Assembly: GCA_035634255.1 (NCBI GenBank) | Contig: DASQDI010000063.1 | Coordinates: 1 to 64,000, forward strand | Source of the DNA: DATLMR01 sp035634255 | GTDB lineage: Bacteria; Acidobacteriota; Blastocatellia; UBA7656 | DNA: 64,000 nucleotides | Direction of reading: 5' to 3' | Shown: positions 53,548 to 60,726 of the stretch, piece by piece | Numbering within the stretch: position 1 is the first letter of the stretch | Layout of the letters: each line of letters begins with the position of its first letter | Notes under the pieces: generated by a model | The model's input: the letters and a program-made list of their open reading frames with translations, nothing else | Told to the model about the DNA's origin: nothing | Database searches by the model: none | Made by a program: the position numbers and the translations under genes

Positions 53548-54669
53548 TTAAGTTTTATCTGCTGATGCTCTGTAGAAAGGAAGTTCTACAACGGAAGCCT
53601 GATTCAAGCCATCAGGGCTTTCGACCTCAAGGGGCGTGCCGGGCTCGAAATGCCCATATTTTAGGTACCCCAGAGCGATCACCGAGCCTAGCGTTTCCGA
53701 CTTCAGAGAACTCGTTATATAACCTATCTCCTTCCCTTCTTTAAAAATCTTGGCTTTATTAGGAGGGGGGATTTCACTCGCGACGACCAGTCCGGCGAGC
53801 TTTTTGCTGACGTGCCCCCGGTAAGTTGCCATCGCGACGGCTTCCTGCCCTGTGTAACATCCCTTCGTATAACTGACGGCTTCGAGCAAGCCCGTCTCCA
53901 GCATCATATTGGACTCATCCGCATCGACACCGTAAATCGGCAGTCCCGCCTCAATCCTCAACGAATTCAGTGCGTGTGAGCCTACCGGCGCAATTTCATG
54001 AAAGGCTCCTTTTAAGAGGATAAAATCCCAAACATCCTTCAACCCTTCTGAAGGGACCAGAATATCGTACCCGATTTCACCAGTGTGTGATTCACGAGCT
54101 GCAATGACTCTGTAGCCGGCAATAAGGGTTCGGGTCCAGTTGTGATTCTCAAGTGTGGGGATGGGCTCGAAGCAGACCTCTTTCATCACCTGAATTGAAT
54201 TTGGCCCCTGAACTGAGAGGAGGCGATGGCCCTCAGAAACGTCCTCCACTTTAAAATCCCCCGCGTAACTGAAGGGGAAAACATACTTGTAAACTTTCTC
54301 ATGAGTGTGAGGGTCGTTGATGATCAGGTATTCTTCGCCCAGACCGTAGATCGTGCAGAAGGCCCTTACTTTCCCATGCCCTGTGAGAAAAGCAGCGCGC
54401 ACTCCCTGCCCTTCCTGAAGAGATTTAACATCGTTAGTAACAAGGCCATTCAGAAACTGAGCCCCCTCTTTCCCCCCGATTCTAACAGCCCCACAGTAAG
54501 AGAGATCGAAAAGACCGGCCGAACTCCTGACGCGAAAATGTTCTTCGACAGGATCACTAAAGTATTCCGGCATCTCCCACCCGAAGGACTGGCCTAAATG
54601 AGCTCCGCTCTCACGATGTACATCTATCAACGGGCTTTCTTTCTTGCTCTCGTTTATAATCTCACTCAT
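53548..54669 (-). CDS. ygfZ: Folate-binding protein YgfZ (GcvT-related)
   Basis: A 373-residue member of the GcvT/YgfZ superfamily. The diagnostic YgfZ motif K-G-C-Y-T-G-Q-E is present (SYTKGCYTGQEAVA, about residues 270-283), with the conserved Cys that true aminomethyltransferases lack. Upstream blocks AGLFDLSYCGAVRIGGKEGAQFLNGLVTNDV and LLSVQGPNSIQVM are shared by both groups. YgfZ helps make or repair certain iron-sulfur enzymes with tetrahydrofolate, which fits the nearby Fe-S genes (erpA, mrp) though it is not in their operon. AGAGGAAG precedes the ATG. Confidence 0.88.
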   Translation of the reverse strand: MSEIINESKKESPLIDVHRESGAHLGQSFGWEMPEYFSDPVEEHFRVRSSAGLFDLSYCGAVRIGGKEGAQFLNGLVTNDVKSLQEGQGVRAAFLTGHGKVRAFCTIYGLGEEYLIINDPHTHEKVYKYVFPFSYAGDFKVEDVSEGHRLLSVQGPNSIQVMKEVCFEPIPTLENHNWTRTLIAGYRVIAARESHTGEIGYDILVPSEGLKDVWDFILLKGAFHEIAPVGSHALNSLRIEAGLPIYGVDADESNMMLETGLLEAVSYTKGCYTGQEAVAMATYRGHVSKKLAGLVVASEIPPPNKAKIFKEGKEIGYITSSLKSETLGSVIALGYLKYGHFEPGTPLEVESPDGLNQASVVELPFYRASADKT

Positions 54670-54756
54670 ATCTTCCTCTTTAGCCTGCTCTGCTTATTAT
54701 ACATAGCTTGTAGGGACCGCTCGAACCGCTCACCGCTTTCGTCACCCTCGCCATCC

Positions 54757-54774
54757 ATGTCGGCGCGCCGACAT
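54757..54774. repeat. 18-bp perfect palindrome, first copy of a candidate parS-like site
   Basis: ATGTCGGCGCGCCGACAT. Its inner 16 bp, TGTCGGCGCGCCGACA, recurs exactly inside parB (62634-62649). This copy is intergenic, between ygfZ and the following membrane-protein gene. Length and TGT...ACA ends match parS sites, but the centre differs from the common TTTCACGTGAAA form. Confidence 0.5.
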
Positions 54775-54853
54775 CCACATTAAATACTGAATTCATTCAG
54801 CTTATCTCATCTACGCAAAACAAGTCGGAGTAATATTGTAGGCTACTAAGGAA

Positions 54854-54895
54854 AGTCCCGGTTCTGCTCTATGGCGCGAGCAGAAATCCGGGACT
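54854..54895 (-). terminator. Long hairpin terminator of the 54924-55733 gene
   Basis: A 16-bp stem: AGTCCCGGTTCTGCTC (54854-54869) pairs with GAGCAGAA-at-CCGGGACT (54878-54895), with a two-base bulge and an 8-nt loop. On the minus strand it is followed by TTCCTT, 29 bp past the stop. Confidence 0.65.
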
Positions 54896-54923
54896 CGGTA
54901 ACACAGCTGTTAAGAAAACAGGC

Positions 54924-55733
54924 TCATCGCCCAAAAAGTGGATAGTGGCTGGCCGAAGCCATGAAGAAAAGCATGGGGATCGACAGCCAGGTATTCATCC
55001 TAGAAGCGAGGAAAGCCCTTCTGGCAAGTTTCGCCGATTCGGCCGGGATTGCCGTTCCCTTCTCCGCGTTGTCCGCAGTCCAGGCAATGATGCGCTTTTG
55101 ATGCGGCCAGATAATCCCCCAGACATTCAGCATCATTATGACGCCGAGCCCTCCGCCTATGCCTATCGAAAGCGACCGGTTACTCATATACTGCGAGACT
55201 CCGTCCCGCGTAAGCCCCGGATCATTACCCATGAGAGCGAGCACGGCGACGCTCAGGACTATGACAAGCACTCCGACGATTACCGAGAGTATCCAACCAT
55301 TATTCAAAGCCCCGGACACAGGGCGAAGCAGACCAAAGATCACGGCATACACGACGAGAACAATAACCAGCCATTTGAAGAAATTCGGCCACGTGTCCGG
55401 CTCTCTATGTAGGAGTTGAATAAAGTAAATGATCCCGAAAAGAACCGTCGCAAGCGCCCCCCACCGAAACCACCATAAAGCCCGAGGCATGAGCTGAGGG
55501 ATAACTTTTCCTTTGGTCGGGCCATCGAGAACTTTCATCAGGTTTACGTTAACCAGATTGAAGAAATAGAGGTGCCCGATCCATACTATTCCGGCCAGGA
55601 TATGAATCCACCTCAGGATTATCTCGATATTGGCTTCTACATTATCCGGCGGGTGAAACATGTTTCCGCTTCGGGCACCCGGTACTGCTTGTGCCAGAAA
55701 CACCGTGAGGTCACTAAAGGTCTCTGGTAGCAT
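54924..55733 (-). CDS. Multi-helix membrane protein related to the urate-oxidase (PuuD-type) N-terminal domain
   Basis: A 269-residue integral membrane protein with seven or eight helices. The segment EIILRWIHILAGIVWIGHLYFFNLVNVNLMK and the end RMNTWLSIPMLFFMASASHYPLF resemble the membrane domain of urate hydroxylase PuuD. In PuuD a cytochrome c domain follows; here it is absent, with no CxxCH. Conserved His residues in the first and last helices could bind haem. Close relatives are annotated only as membrane proteins or cytochrome-like. AGGAGGGC precedes the ATG. Single gene with its own terminator. Confidence 0.75.
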   Translation of the reverse strand: MLPETFSDLTVFLAQAVPGARSGNMFHPPDNVEANIEIILRWIHILAGIVWIGHLYFFNLVNVNLMKVLDGPTKGKVIPQLMPRALWWFRWGALATVLFGIIYFIQLLHREPDTWPNFFKWLVIVLVVYAVIFGLLRPVSGALNNGWILSVIVGVLVIVLSVAVLALMGNDPGLTRDGVSQYMSNRSLSIGIGGGLGVIMMLNVWGIIWPHQKRIIAWTADNAEKGTAIPAESAKLARRAFLASRMNTWLSIPMLFFMASASHYPLFGR

Positions 55734-55929
55734 ACGCCCTCCTTAATTTCAGGTTATCATTCTAACTGTCTCTGCGAAGTGTTCTAATCTTCTGGAATTC
55801 GAGATGGCTGGATCGGGCGCGATCCAATATAAGACTCTATTTAAAAGCGTCAACCGGTAAAGGCTGATCGGGGCTGCTGAATGAAGATATGAATAGTATG
55901 ACTTCTTCTATTTGATATAGAAATACCAC

Positions 55930-55977
55930 AGAGGGTCACCGGGGGATGAGTATACTCGCCTCCCTCGGTGACTCTCT
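55930..55977 (-). terminator. Hairpin downstream of erpA
   Basis: AGAG-GGTCACCG (55930-55941) pairs with CGGTGAC-t-CTCT (55966-55977), enclosing GAGTATACTC, itself a palindrome. It lies 37 bp past the erpA stop and probably ends the erpA transcript. No clear T tract. Confidence 0.5.
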
Positions 55978-56014
55978 CAGCTTAAAGGCATGCCGTCGGT
56001 CGTTAGGTTCCGGG

Positions 56015-56359
56015 CTAGACAGAGAAAGAGCTGCCGCACCCGCAACTGCCGGTCGAGTTCGGATTACTGAAGGTGAACCCCGATCCCATCACGGAATTCA
56101 CGTAATCAACCTGAACCCCTTCAAGGTACTGACGCGAAAACATGTCGACGAATACCTTAAGACCGCCCTGCTCAAGGATCTCATCGCCCTGGCGCGGCCC
56201 ATCCTCGATCTGCATTGAGTATGAGAAACCGCTGCACCCGCCGGGCACAACACGTATTCTCAGCCCGGCTTCCGGGCCGGCATTCTCGGCCTCAATAAAT
56301 TTCTTGACCTCGCTGACCGCGGACTCCGTCAAAGTTAATATCTGTGTCGTTGTGCTCAT
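56015..56359 (-). CDS. erpA: A-type iron-sulfur carrier (ErpA/IscA family)
   Basis: A 114-residue HesB/IscA/ErpA protein that receives and passes on Fe-S clusters. The three cysteines are in place: GGCSGFSY (about residue 40) and GSCGCGSSF near the C-terminus (C-G-C spacing C-x-C). The block LRIRVVPGGCSGFSYSMQIED and FVDMFSRQYLEGVQVDYVNSVMGSGFTFSNPN is typical. AGGAAGAGGAG lies ahead of the ATG. It is downstream of the Mrp/ApbC ATPase gene on the same strand, 106 bp apart, so both may be in one iron-sulfur transcript. Confidence 0.94.
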   Translation of the reverse strand: MSTTTQILTLTESAVSEVKKFIEAENAGPEAGLRIRVVPGGCSGFSYSMQIEDGPRQGDEILEQGGLKVFVDMFSRQYLEGVQVDYVNSVMGSGFTFSNPNSTGSCGCGSSFSV

Positions 56360-56465
56360 TTTTGCTCCTCTTCCTTATAAAGTAACTTAGTGATCATACC
56401 AAGGCTGTTTGCCGCTCTTTCTCGACGGCGGATTATACAGAGCCGCGCCGAGCTTTTCAACATTA

Positions 56466-57299
56466 CTAAACTTCAAAGGACCCGCCGCCCATACTTATTA
56501 CGGGTAGCCCCGCGCCCTTCTTTTCCAATATCCCGACCTGCTCAACAACGTTTTCAGCGATCTGCCGAAACGCTCTTCCCTGTTCGCTCTCGGGCGCGTT
56601 AACAACAATCGGCACCCCGATGTCTCCCCCTTCGCGCACACTCGTCGATAGGGAAACCTGCCCTAATAAATTCGTTCTGAAGCGCCGGACAAGCTCTTCC
56701 CCTCCCCCGGCTCCGAATATGTAGTGCCGCTCGGAGCAATTCGAGCAGACGAAGTAACTCATGTTCTCCACCACCCCCAGGATCGGGATGTGAACTTGAT
56801 CAAACATATTTATCGCCTTGCGCACGTCGGCCATCGACACTTCCTGCGGCGTCGTAACGATGACCGCTCCCTGCACCGGCACCAACTGGGCAAGACTAAG
56901 CTGAGCATCGCCCGTGCCCGGAGGCATGTCAACTACCAGATAATCGAGATCGCCCCACTCAACGTCATAAAGAAATTGCCTCACCGCACTGTGAAGCATC
57001 GGCCCGCGCCAGACTACCGGTTTATCCCCTCGGTTGAGAAACCCGAGAGACATCACTTTAACCGAATAGGCTTCGTGAGGTATCAGTCTCTGCCCGCGCA
57101 CAACAGGGTCGGCGTCGATGCCAACCATAATGGGAACATTCGGACCGTAAACATCTGTATCCAGTAATCCTACTTTCTTTCCCATCTGTGCCAGGGCGAC
57201 AGCCAGGTTCACGGCAACAGTCGATTTTCCCACTCCGCCCTTCCCCGAACTGACGGCGATTATATTTTTAATTCCAGGAATTGATTGCTTATTGCTCAT
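56466..57299 (-). CDS. Mrp/ApbC (NBP35) family Fe-S cluster carrier ATPase
   Basis: A 277-residue P-loop ATPase. Deviant Walker A SSGKGGVGKSTVAVNLA (residues 17-33), LLDTDVYGPNVPIM, the VKVMSLGF block, VVDMPPGTGDAQLSL and the C-terminal cluster-binding CSNC (CSNCSERHYIFG). It has no N-terminal DUF59 domain, so it is the short form. It hands Fe-S clusters to apoproteins. It follows the SufR-like regulator gene by 33 bp on the same strand; erpA follows it. The gene order supports a regulated Fe-S assembly unit. Confidence 0.93.
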   Translation of the reverse strand: MSNKQSIPGIKNIIAVSSGKGGVGKSTVAVNLAVALAQMGKKVGLLDTDVYGPNVPIMVGIDADPVVRGQRLIPHEAYSVKVMSLGFLNRGDKPVVWRGPMLHSAVRQFLYDVEWGDLDYLVVDMPPGTGDAQLSLAQLVPVQGAVIVTTPQEVSMADVRKAINMFDQVHIPILGVVENMSYFVCSNCSERHYIFGAGGGEELVRRFRTNLLGQVSLSTSVREGGDIGVPIVVNAPESEQGRAFRQIAENVVEQVGILEKKGAGLPVISMGGGSFEV

Positions 57300-57332
57300 A
57301 ATAAATTGACCGGAAACTTATAACCTTTTACT

Positions 57333-57980
57333 TTAAGCTTTGGCAGGTGGCAGGATGATGTAGTCACAGCTTTGAGCCCCTGCTGCAATCCGGCATTCCC
57401 GGTGGACCTCGGTGCCTAAAACCTCTCTATAAACTCGAAGTTCTTCACTACACACCTGACTGTATTCAGAGGCTACTTTAACTATCGGGCAATTCCGCTG
57501 CTTTATGAGGTACGAGCCGTCATCCAGACGGCAGGTCGCTATGTCATAGCCGCGTTCATTGATCAGGGAGACGAGTTTATCGATCCTGTCACCGAAATCA
57601 AGCCCTTCGAGTTCCGGCTTTATCGAATCTATTAAATCGTTAGCCTGTCCGCAAAAAACTTTGGAGACGCCGCTTTCACCGAAATTGACTTTAACCTGAT
57701 TAAGGACTTTAAGGGCAAAAGCACTGTAGCCCATCGGAAATAGCATCTCCGCTTTAGCAGTCAGGAAATAAATATGCCCCGGCCTGCCGCGGTCGTGCCG
57801 CTCGATCTCAAACGCAACGAGCCTGTCCCGGCTTAGTAAATCCAGGTGCCTGCGAACGCTGACCTTGCTGACTCCTAAAACAGAAGCGAGGTCTTCAACG
57901 CTCATCCTTCCCTTCTTCTTGAGGCATAGAAGGATTTCGCTTCGAGTCTCTTTTAGTATGTTGGAAATTGCTGCAACCAC
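57333..57980 (-). CDS. SufR-like iron-sulfur-sensing transcription repressor
   Basis: A 215-residue regulator with an N-terminal winged helix (ILLCLKKKGRMSVEDLASVLGVSKVSVRRHLDLLSRDRLVAFEIERHDRGRPGHIYFLT). The C-terminal ligand domain resembles cyanobacterial and mycobacterial SufR, with cysteines suited to a cluster: C in RNCPIV, C in YSQVCSEELRVY, C in HRECRIAAG, C in AQSCDYI. SufR with cluster represses suf operons. Starts with GTG at 57980, which is close to or at the predicted transcription start, so the mRNA may be leaderless. It heads the mrp-erpA strand and diverges from the encapsulin operon, which it may also control. Confidence 0.82.
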   Translation of the reverse strand: MVAAISNILKETRSEILLCLKKKGRMSVEDLASVLGVSKVSVRRHLDLLSRDRLVAFEIERHDRGRPGHIYFLTAKAEMLFPMGYSAFALKVLNQVKVNFGESGVSKVFCGQANDLIDSIKPELEGLDFGDRIDKLVSLINERGYDIATCRLDDGSYLIKQRNCPIVKVASEYSQVCSEELRVYREVLGTEVHRECRIAAGAQSCDYIILPPAKA

Positions 57981-57986
57981 AACTAA

Positions 57987-58015
57987 ATACTAGGAGGTGT
58001 CAGACACTTTGTCAA
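57987..58015 (-). promoter_or_regulatory. Promoter and inverted-repeat operator of the SufR-like gene
   Basis: On the minus strand TTGACA (58015-58010) and TAGTAT (57992-57987) are spaced 17 bp. The spacer contains the inverted repeat GTGTC-T-GACAC (57997-58007), a likely operator. Only six bases separate the -10 from the GTG start codon, so transcription should begin at or next to it. Confidence 0.65.
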
Positions 58016-58085
58016 TTTTTTTGTTATTAAATTAAATCTCCTCCCATCTCCCTGGCTTGTGCGGTCAACTAATTCCCACTTAGAG

Positions 58086-58114
58086 TTTAAGCCCCCCGGA
58101 CCTTAAGCTATAAT
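58086..58114 (+). promoter_or_regulatory. Promoter of the encapsulin operon
   Basis: A perfect TATAAT at 58109-58114, with a weak -35 TTTAAG (58086-58091) at 17 bp. The encapsulin ATG is only 9 bp beyond the -10 and has no ribosome-binding site, so the transcript should be leaderless or nearly so. Confidence 0.55.
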
Positions 58115-58123
58115 CACAACCCG

Positions 58124-58951
58124 ATGGGGCAATTCTTGCACACAAGTAATCCGCTGACGGCTGACGAATGGGCGGCTCTGATGAAAGTGGTCGCAGCTGT
58201 CGGCAATTCCACCGTGACCCGCAAATTTATCGAAACGACGGGCCCTCTGGGGGCCGGAGAGCAGACCGTCCCGACCGAAACCCTGGTCGGAATCACCGAA
58301 GGCTATAAGAGCGTCCTGGGAGAGAACGGTCCGAGGGTAAGACCGGGGAAACGGGACAGTGGCATAGTACCGATAATCTCTAAAGACTTCGTGATTCACT
58401 GGCGCGACCTGGCTGAAGCCAGACTGATGGAGCAGCCCTTATCGCTCGCGAAGGCCGCCGCCGCCGCCTCAAGCTGCGCTCGTAGTGAAGATAAATTCGT
58501 ATTCTTTGGACACTCTCCGCTCGGTTACGAAGGGTTAATGACTATCCCCGGACGAAATATCATCGGCGGCCTGAAATGGGGGGCTCCGGGAGATGCGTTT
58601 GAAAACTTTAAGCGAATCACGCAGGTTCTCCTTGAGAAAGGCCACAACGGCCCATTCGCGGCGGTAGTCCACCCGCTCATCTATGCCGACATGCATAGAG
58701 TTCTAAAGGGGTCCTCTCTTCTTGAGATAACCCATGTTCGAGCCCTTCTGAGCGCAGGCATCTTCAGGTCTTCCCTATTAGCGCCGAGGAGCGGACTCGT
58801 CGTATCAACAGGCAAGCAGAATATGGAACTTGTGATTTCGGTCGATACGAGCGTAGGTTTTCTGGGGTACCGGAGGATGAATCTTCCTTTCCGTGTTTTT
58901 AAAGCGGTCTACCTGAGGATTCTGAGAAGGACTTCCATCTGTACGTTTTAG
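58124..58951 (+). CDS. Family 1 encapsulin shell protein
   Basis: A 275-residue HK97-fold protein that self-assembles into a hollow protein nanocompartment enclosing a cargo enzyme. Signs: N-terminal FLHTSNPLTADEWAAL helix that forms the cargo-peptide pocket (usual form LxxxxAPISxxAW), GPLGAGEQTVP, the E-loop and spine segment VIHWRDLAEARLMEQPLSLAKAAAAASSCARSEDKFVFFGHSPLGYEGLMT, and the C-terminal domain ending GYRRMNLPFRVFKAVYLRI. Length matches the 260-280 residues of T=1 shells. It is followed by a ferritin-like cargo gene bearing the targeting tail, confirming the call. It diverges from the SufR-like gene. Confidence 0.92.
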   Translation: MGQFLHTSNPLTADEWAALMKVVAAVGNSTVTRKFIETTGPLGAGEQTVPTETLVGITEGYKSVLGENGPRVRPGKRDSGIVPIISKDFVIHWRDLAEARLMEQPLSLAKAAAAASSCARSEDKFVFFGHSPLGYEGLMTIPGRNIIGGLKWGAPGDAFENFKRITQVLLEKGHNGPFAAVVHPLIYADMHRVLKGSSLLEITHVRALLSAGIFRSSLLAPRSGLVVSTGKQNMELVISVDTSVGFLGYRRMNLPFRVFKAVYLRILRRTSICTF

Positions 58952-58984
58952 CTGATCCAAGTTAATAATTAAGGAGAGCGGTTA

Positions 58985-59329
58985 ATGGACGACAAAATAA
59001 GTGACCTGATGTTACTTCGCGATATCCTGGCGCGCGAGGTAAACACTATAAATAACTACCAGAGCCTTCTGCCTCAGGCCACCACATCTGAAGTCGCGAC
59101 ATTCATCAGCCATATTCTGGAAGAAGAGAAGGAGCACGTAGCCGAAGCCCTTAATTTAATAAAAGAGATGGACCCGAACCAAGCCGCCTTGCTCGCGAGG
59201 GATAATCACTGGAAACATGAGACATCCTCCACGGAAACTCCAGGACTTGAAACAAGTTCTCAACCGCCAAGGGTGGAGCCGCCTCAGGCGTGGACGGTCG
59301 GCAGCCTGCGAAATGAGAAAAAGCCTTAG
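58985..59329 (+). CDS. Encapsulated ferritin-like (EncFtn) cargo protein
   Basis: A 114-residue half-ferritin of two helices. The ferroxidase residues of Rhodospirillum rubrum EncFtn (E32, Y39, E62, H65) have counterparts at the same spacing: Glu18, Tyr25, Glu48, His51. A flexible Pro/Ser/Thr linker ends in the encapsulin-targeting signal WTVGSLRNEKKP (TVGSLR at residues 104-109). EncFtn subunits form an annular decamer that oxidises ferrous iron for storage in the shell. The gene starts 33 bp after the shell gene, with AAGGAGAG as ribosome-binding site. The linker contains the His-rich NHWKHE. Confidence 0.93.
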   Translation: MDDKISDLMLLRDILAREVNTINNYQSLLPQATTSEVATFISHILEEEKEHVAEALNLIKEMDPNQAALLARDNHWKHETSSTETPGLETSSQPPRVEPPQAWTVGSLRNEKKP

Positions 59330-59356
59330 ATTCTTAACACATAAAGGAAAACGTGA

Positions 59357-59653
59357 ATGGAGAGAGTTACTCCCGACTTGAGCCAACAGTATTTAAATAA
59401 AGTTATAGCTGAGCTTGGCAGGTATGAGCACCCTTTATTCCGGTGGGAGGCGAAGGCTGTTGATCGAGGAATAGAGGTGACCGTCCGCCTGAAGATTCCT
59501 GATATTCACGATGATCCCTATAGATTTTACCTCACCCCTCGCGAGCTGAATGACAGAGCCTTCCCCTGGGATTTCCAGAGACAGCTCTACAACTATCTTC
59601 ACGATTACCTTGTAGAAATGTTTACGAGGAGCCCCCAGATATACGAAAGCTGA
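59357..59653 (+). CDS. Unknown 98-residue protein, third gene of the encapsulin operon
   Basis: I do not recognise this family. It is small, soluble and acidic/aromatic: LSQQYLNKVIAELGRYEHPLFRWEAKAVDRGIEVTVRLKIPDI, then RFYLTPRELNDRAFPWDFQRQLYNYLHDYLVEMFTRSP. A strand pair followed by an amphipathic helix with many Tyr/Phe/Trp is visible. It has no targeting tail of its own and no Cys. It starts 27 bp after the ferritin cargo gene with AAAGGAAAA ahead of the ATG, so it is almost certainly in the same transcript. Possible roles include an iron chaperone or regulator, but this is inference. Confidence 0.7.
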   Translation: MERVTPDLSQQYLNKVIAELGRYEHPLFRWEAKAVDRGIEVTVRLKIPDIHDDPYRFYLTPRELNDRAFPWDFQRQLYNYLHDYLVEMFTRSPQIYES

Positions 59654-59679
59654 GCCTTCCCTTTTCAATCGAACTAGAT

Positions 59680-60561
59680 TCAGGCACGAGGATGAAATTT
59701 CTTGTATATCTCACGCAATCTCTCATTCGTGACGTGTGTGTAAATCTGGGTGGTGGTTATATCGCTATGCCCGAGCATCATCTGGACGGACCTGAGATCG
59801 GCCCCGTTCTCGATCAAATGAGTGGCAAAGCTATGCCTCAGGAGGTGCGGGGTTATATGCCCGATGCGCGCCTTCTCACCATAAGCTACTATGGTCTTCC
59901 AGAAGGCTTGTCTGGTTATCGCCTGGCCTCTTGAGCCGAGAAAAAGTAGGTTACTGGTCTTCGTCTTCAGCAAGCGATGTCGCACTCCCAGATACTTTCT
60001 CACCCAGCCCACCGCGCTCTGTCCCATCGGAACGGTCCGCTCCTTACTCCCCTTCCCGAGGGTTATCAGGTATCCGAGGTCAAGGTTCAAGTCAGACACT
60101 TTCAGTGAGACCAGTTCGGAGACTCTTAGGCCCGTCGCATACAATAGTTCAAGCATCGCTTTATCGCGCAATCCGGCATCGGTCGAAACGTCAGGGCTAT
60201 CTAGAAGCCGCTCGACCTCGTCGGTCATCAGGAATTTAGGCAGAGACTGCCAGGATTTCGGGGTGTCGATATTGACGCTCGGGTCGCGCTTTAAGTGCCC
60301 GTCGAGGAGGAGAAATTTGTAGAGGCTTCGCACAGTCACGAGCGTCCGGCCTATGCTCTTCGGCTCAAGGCCCGACCTGGACAGATGCTGGATGAAGGCT
60401 GTGATGTCACCCCGCTCAATCGTGAGCAGATCCTTTCCAATCGTCTCGGCAAACGTCCTCAGTTTTTCAAGATCGGCGGTGTAAGCGATCAGGGTGTTTT
60501 GCGACAGCCCCTTCTCCACGCGAAGGTAACTCAGAAAGCTAGCTTCTATGTTATGAGCCAA
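59680..60561 (-). CDS. xerD: Tyrosine recombinase XerD (or XerC/D-like)
   Basis: A 293-residue site-specific recombinase. N-terminal SAM-like domain (FLSYLRVEKGLSQNTLIAYTADLEKL), then the catalytic domain with Arg in ATGLRVSELVSLK, Lys in the beta-hairpin TLGKGSKERTVPM, His-x-x-Arg in HLLRHSFATHLIENGADLRSVQMMLGHSDITTTQIYTH and the nucleophile Tyr near the end. It matches the chromosomal XerD type that resolves dimers at dif. A transposon integrase is less likely given its length and the housekeeping neighbours. It converges with the encapsulin operon, 26 bp apart. Confidence 0.94.
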   Translation of the reverse strand: MAHNIEASFLSYLRVEKGLSQNTLIAYTADLEKLRTFAETIGKDLLTIERGDITAFIQHLSRSGLEPKSIGRTLVTVRSLYKFLLLDGHLKRDPSVNIDTPKSWQSLPKFLMTDEVERLLDSPDVSTDAGLRDKAMLELLYATGLRVSELVSLKVSDLNLDLGYLITLGKGSKERTVPMGQSAVGWVRKYLGVRHRLLKTKTSNLLFLGSRGQAITRQAFWKTIVAYGEKARIGHITPHLLRHSFATHLIENGADLRSVQMMLGHSDITTTQIYTHVTNERLREIYKKFHPRA

Positions 60562-60726
60562 TTTCTTTACACCTCCTCAGGTTGACTATGCCCCATTCAC
60601 TTTGACATATTCTATACGAATCAACTCAAAAAAGAACGTTCTTAACTCGATTGGATCAAGGCGGCTCTCAAGAGTTGAGCGGACCGACGCCCGATAAATA
60701 ATAGTTTGCGATTTAGAGGCCGATGA

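Noticed and set aside
60632..60643. AAGAACGTTCTT palindrome before lpxD as an SOS box
   Set aside because: No spacer between the GAAC and GTTC halves as in known LexA boxes, and no SOS gene adjoins it.
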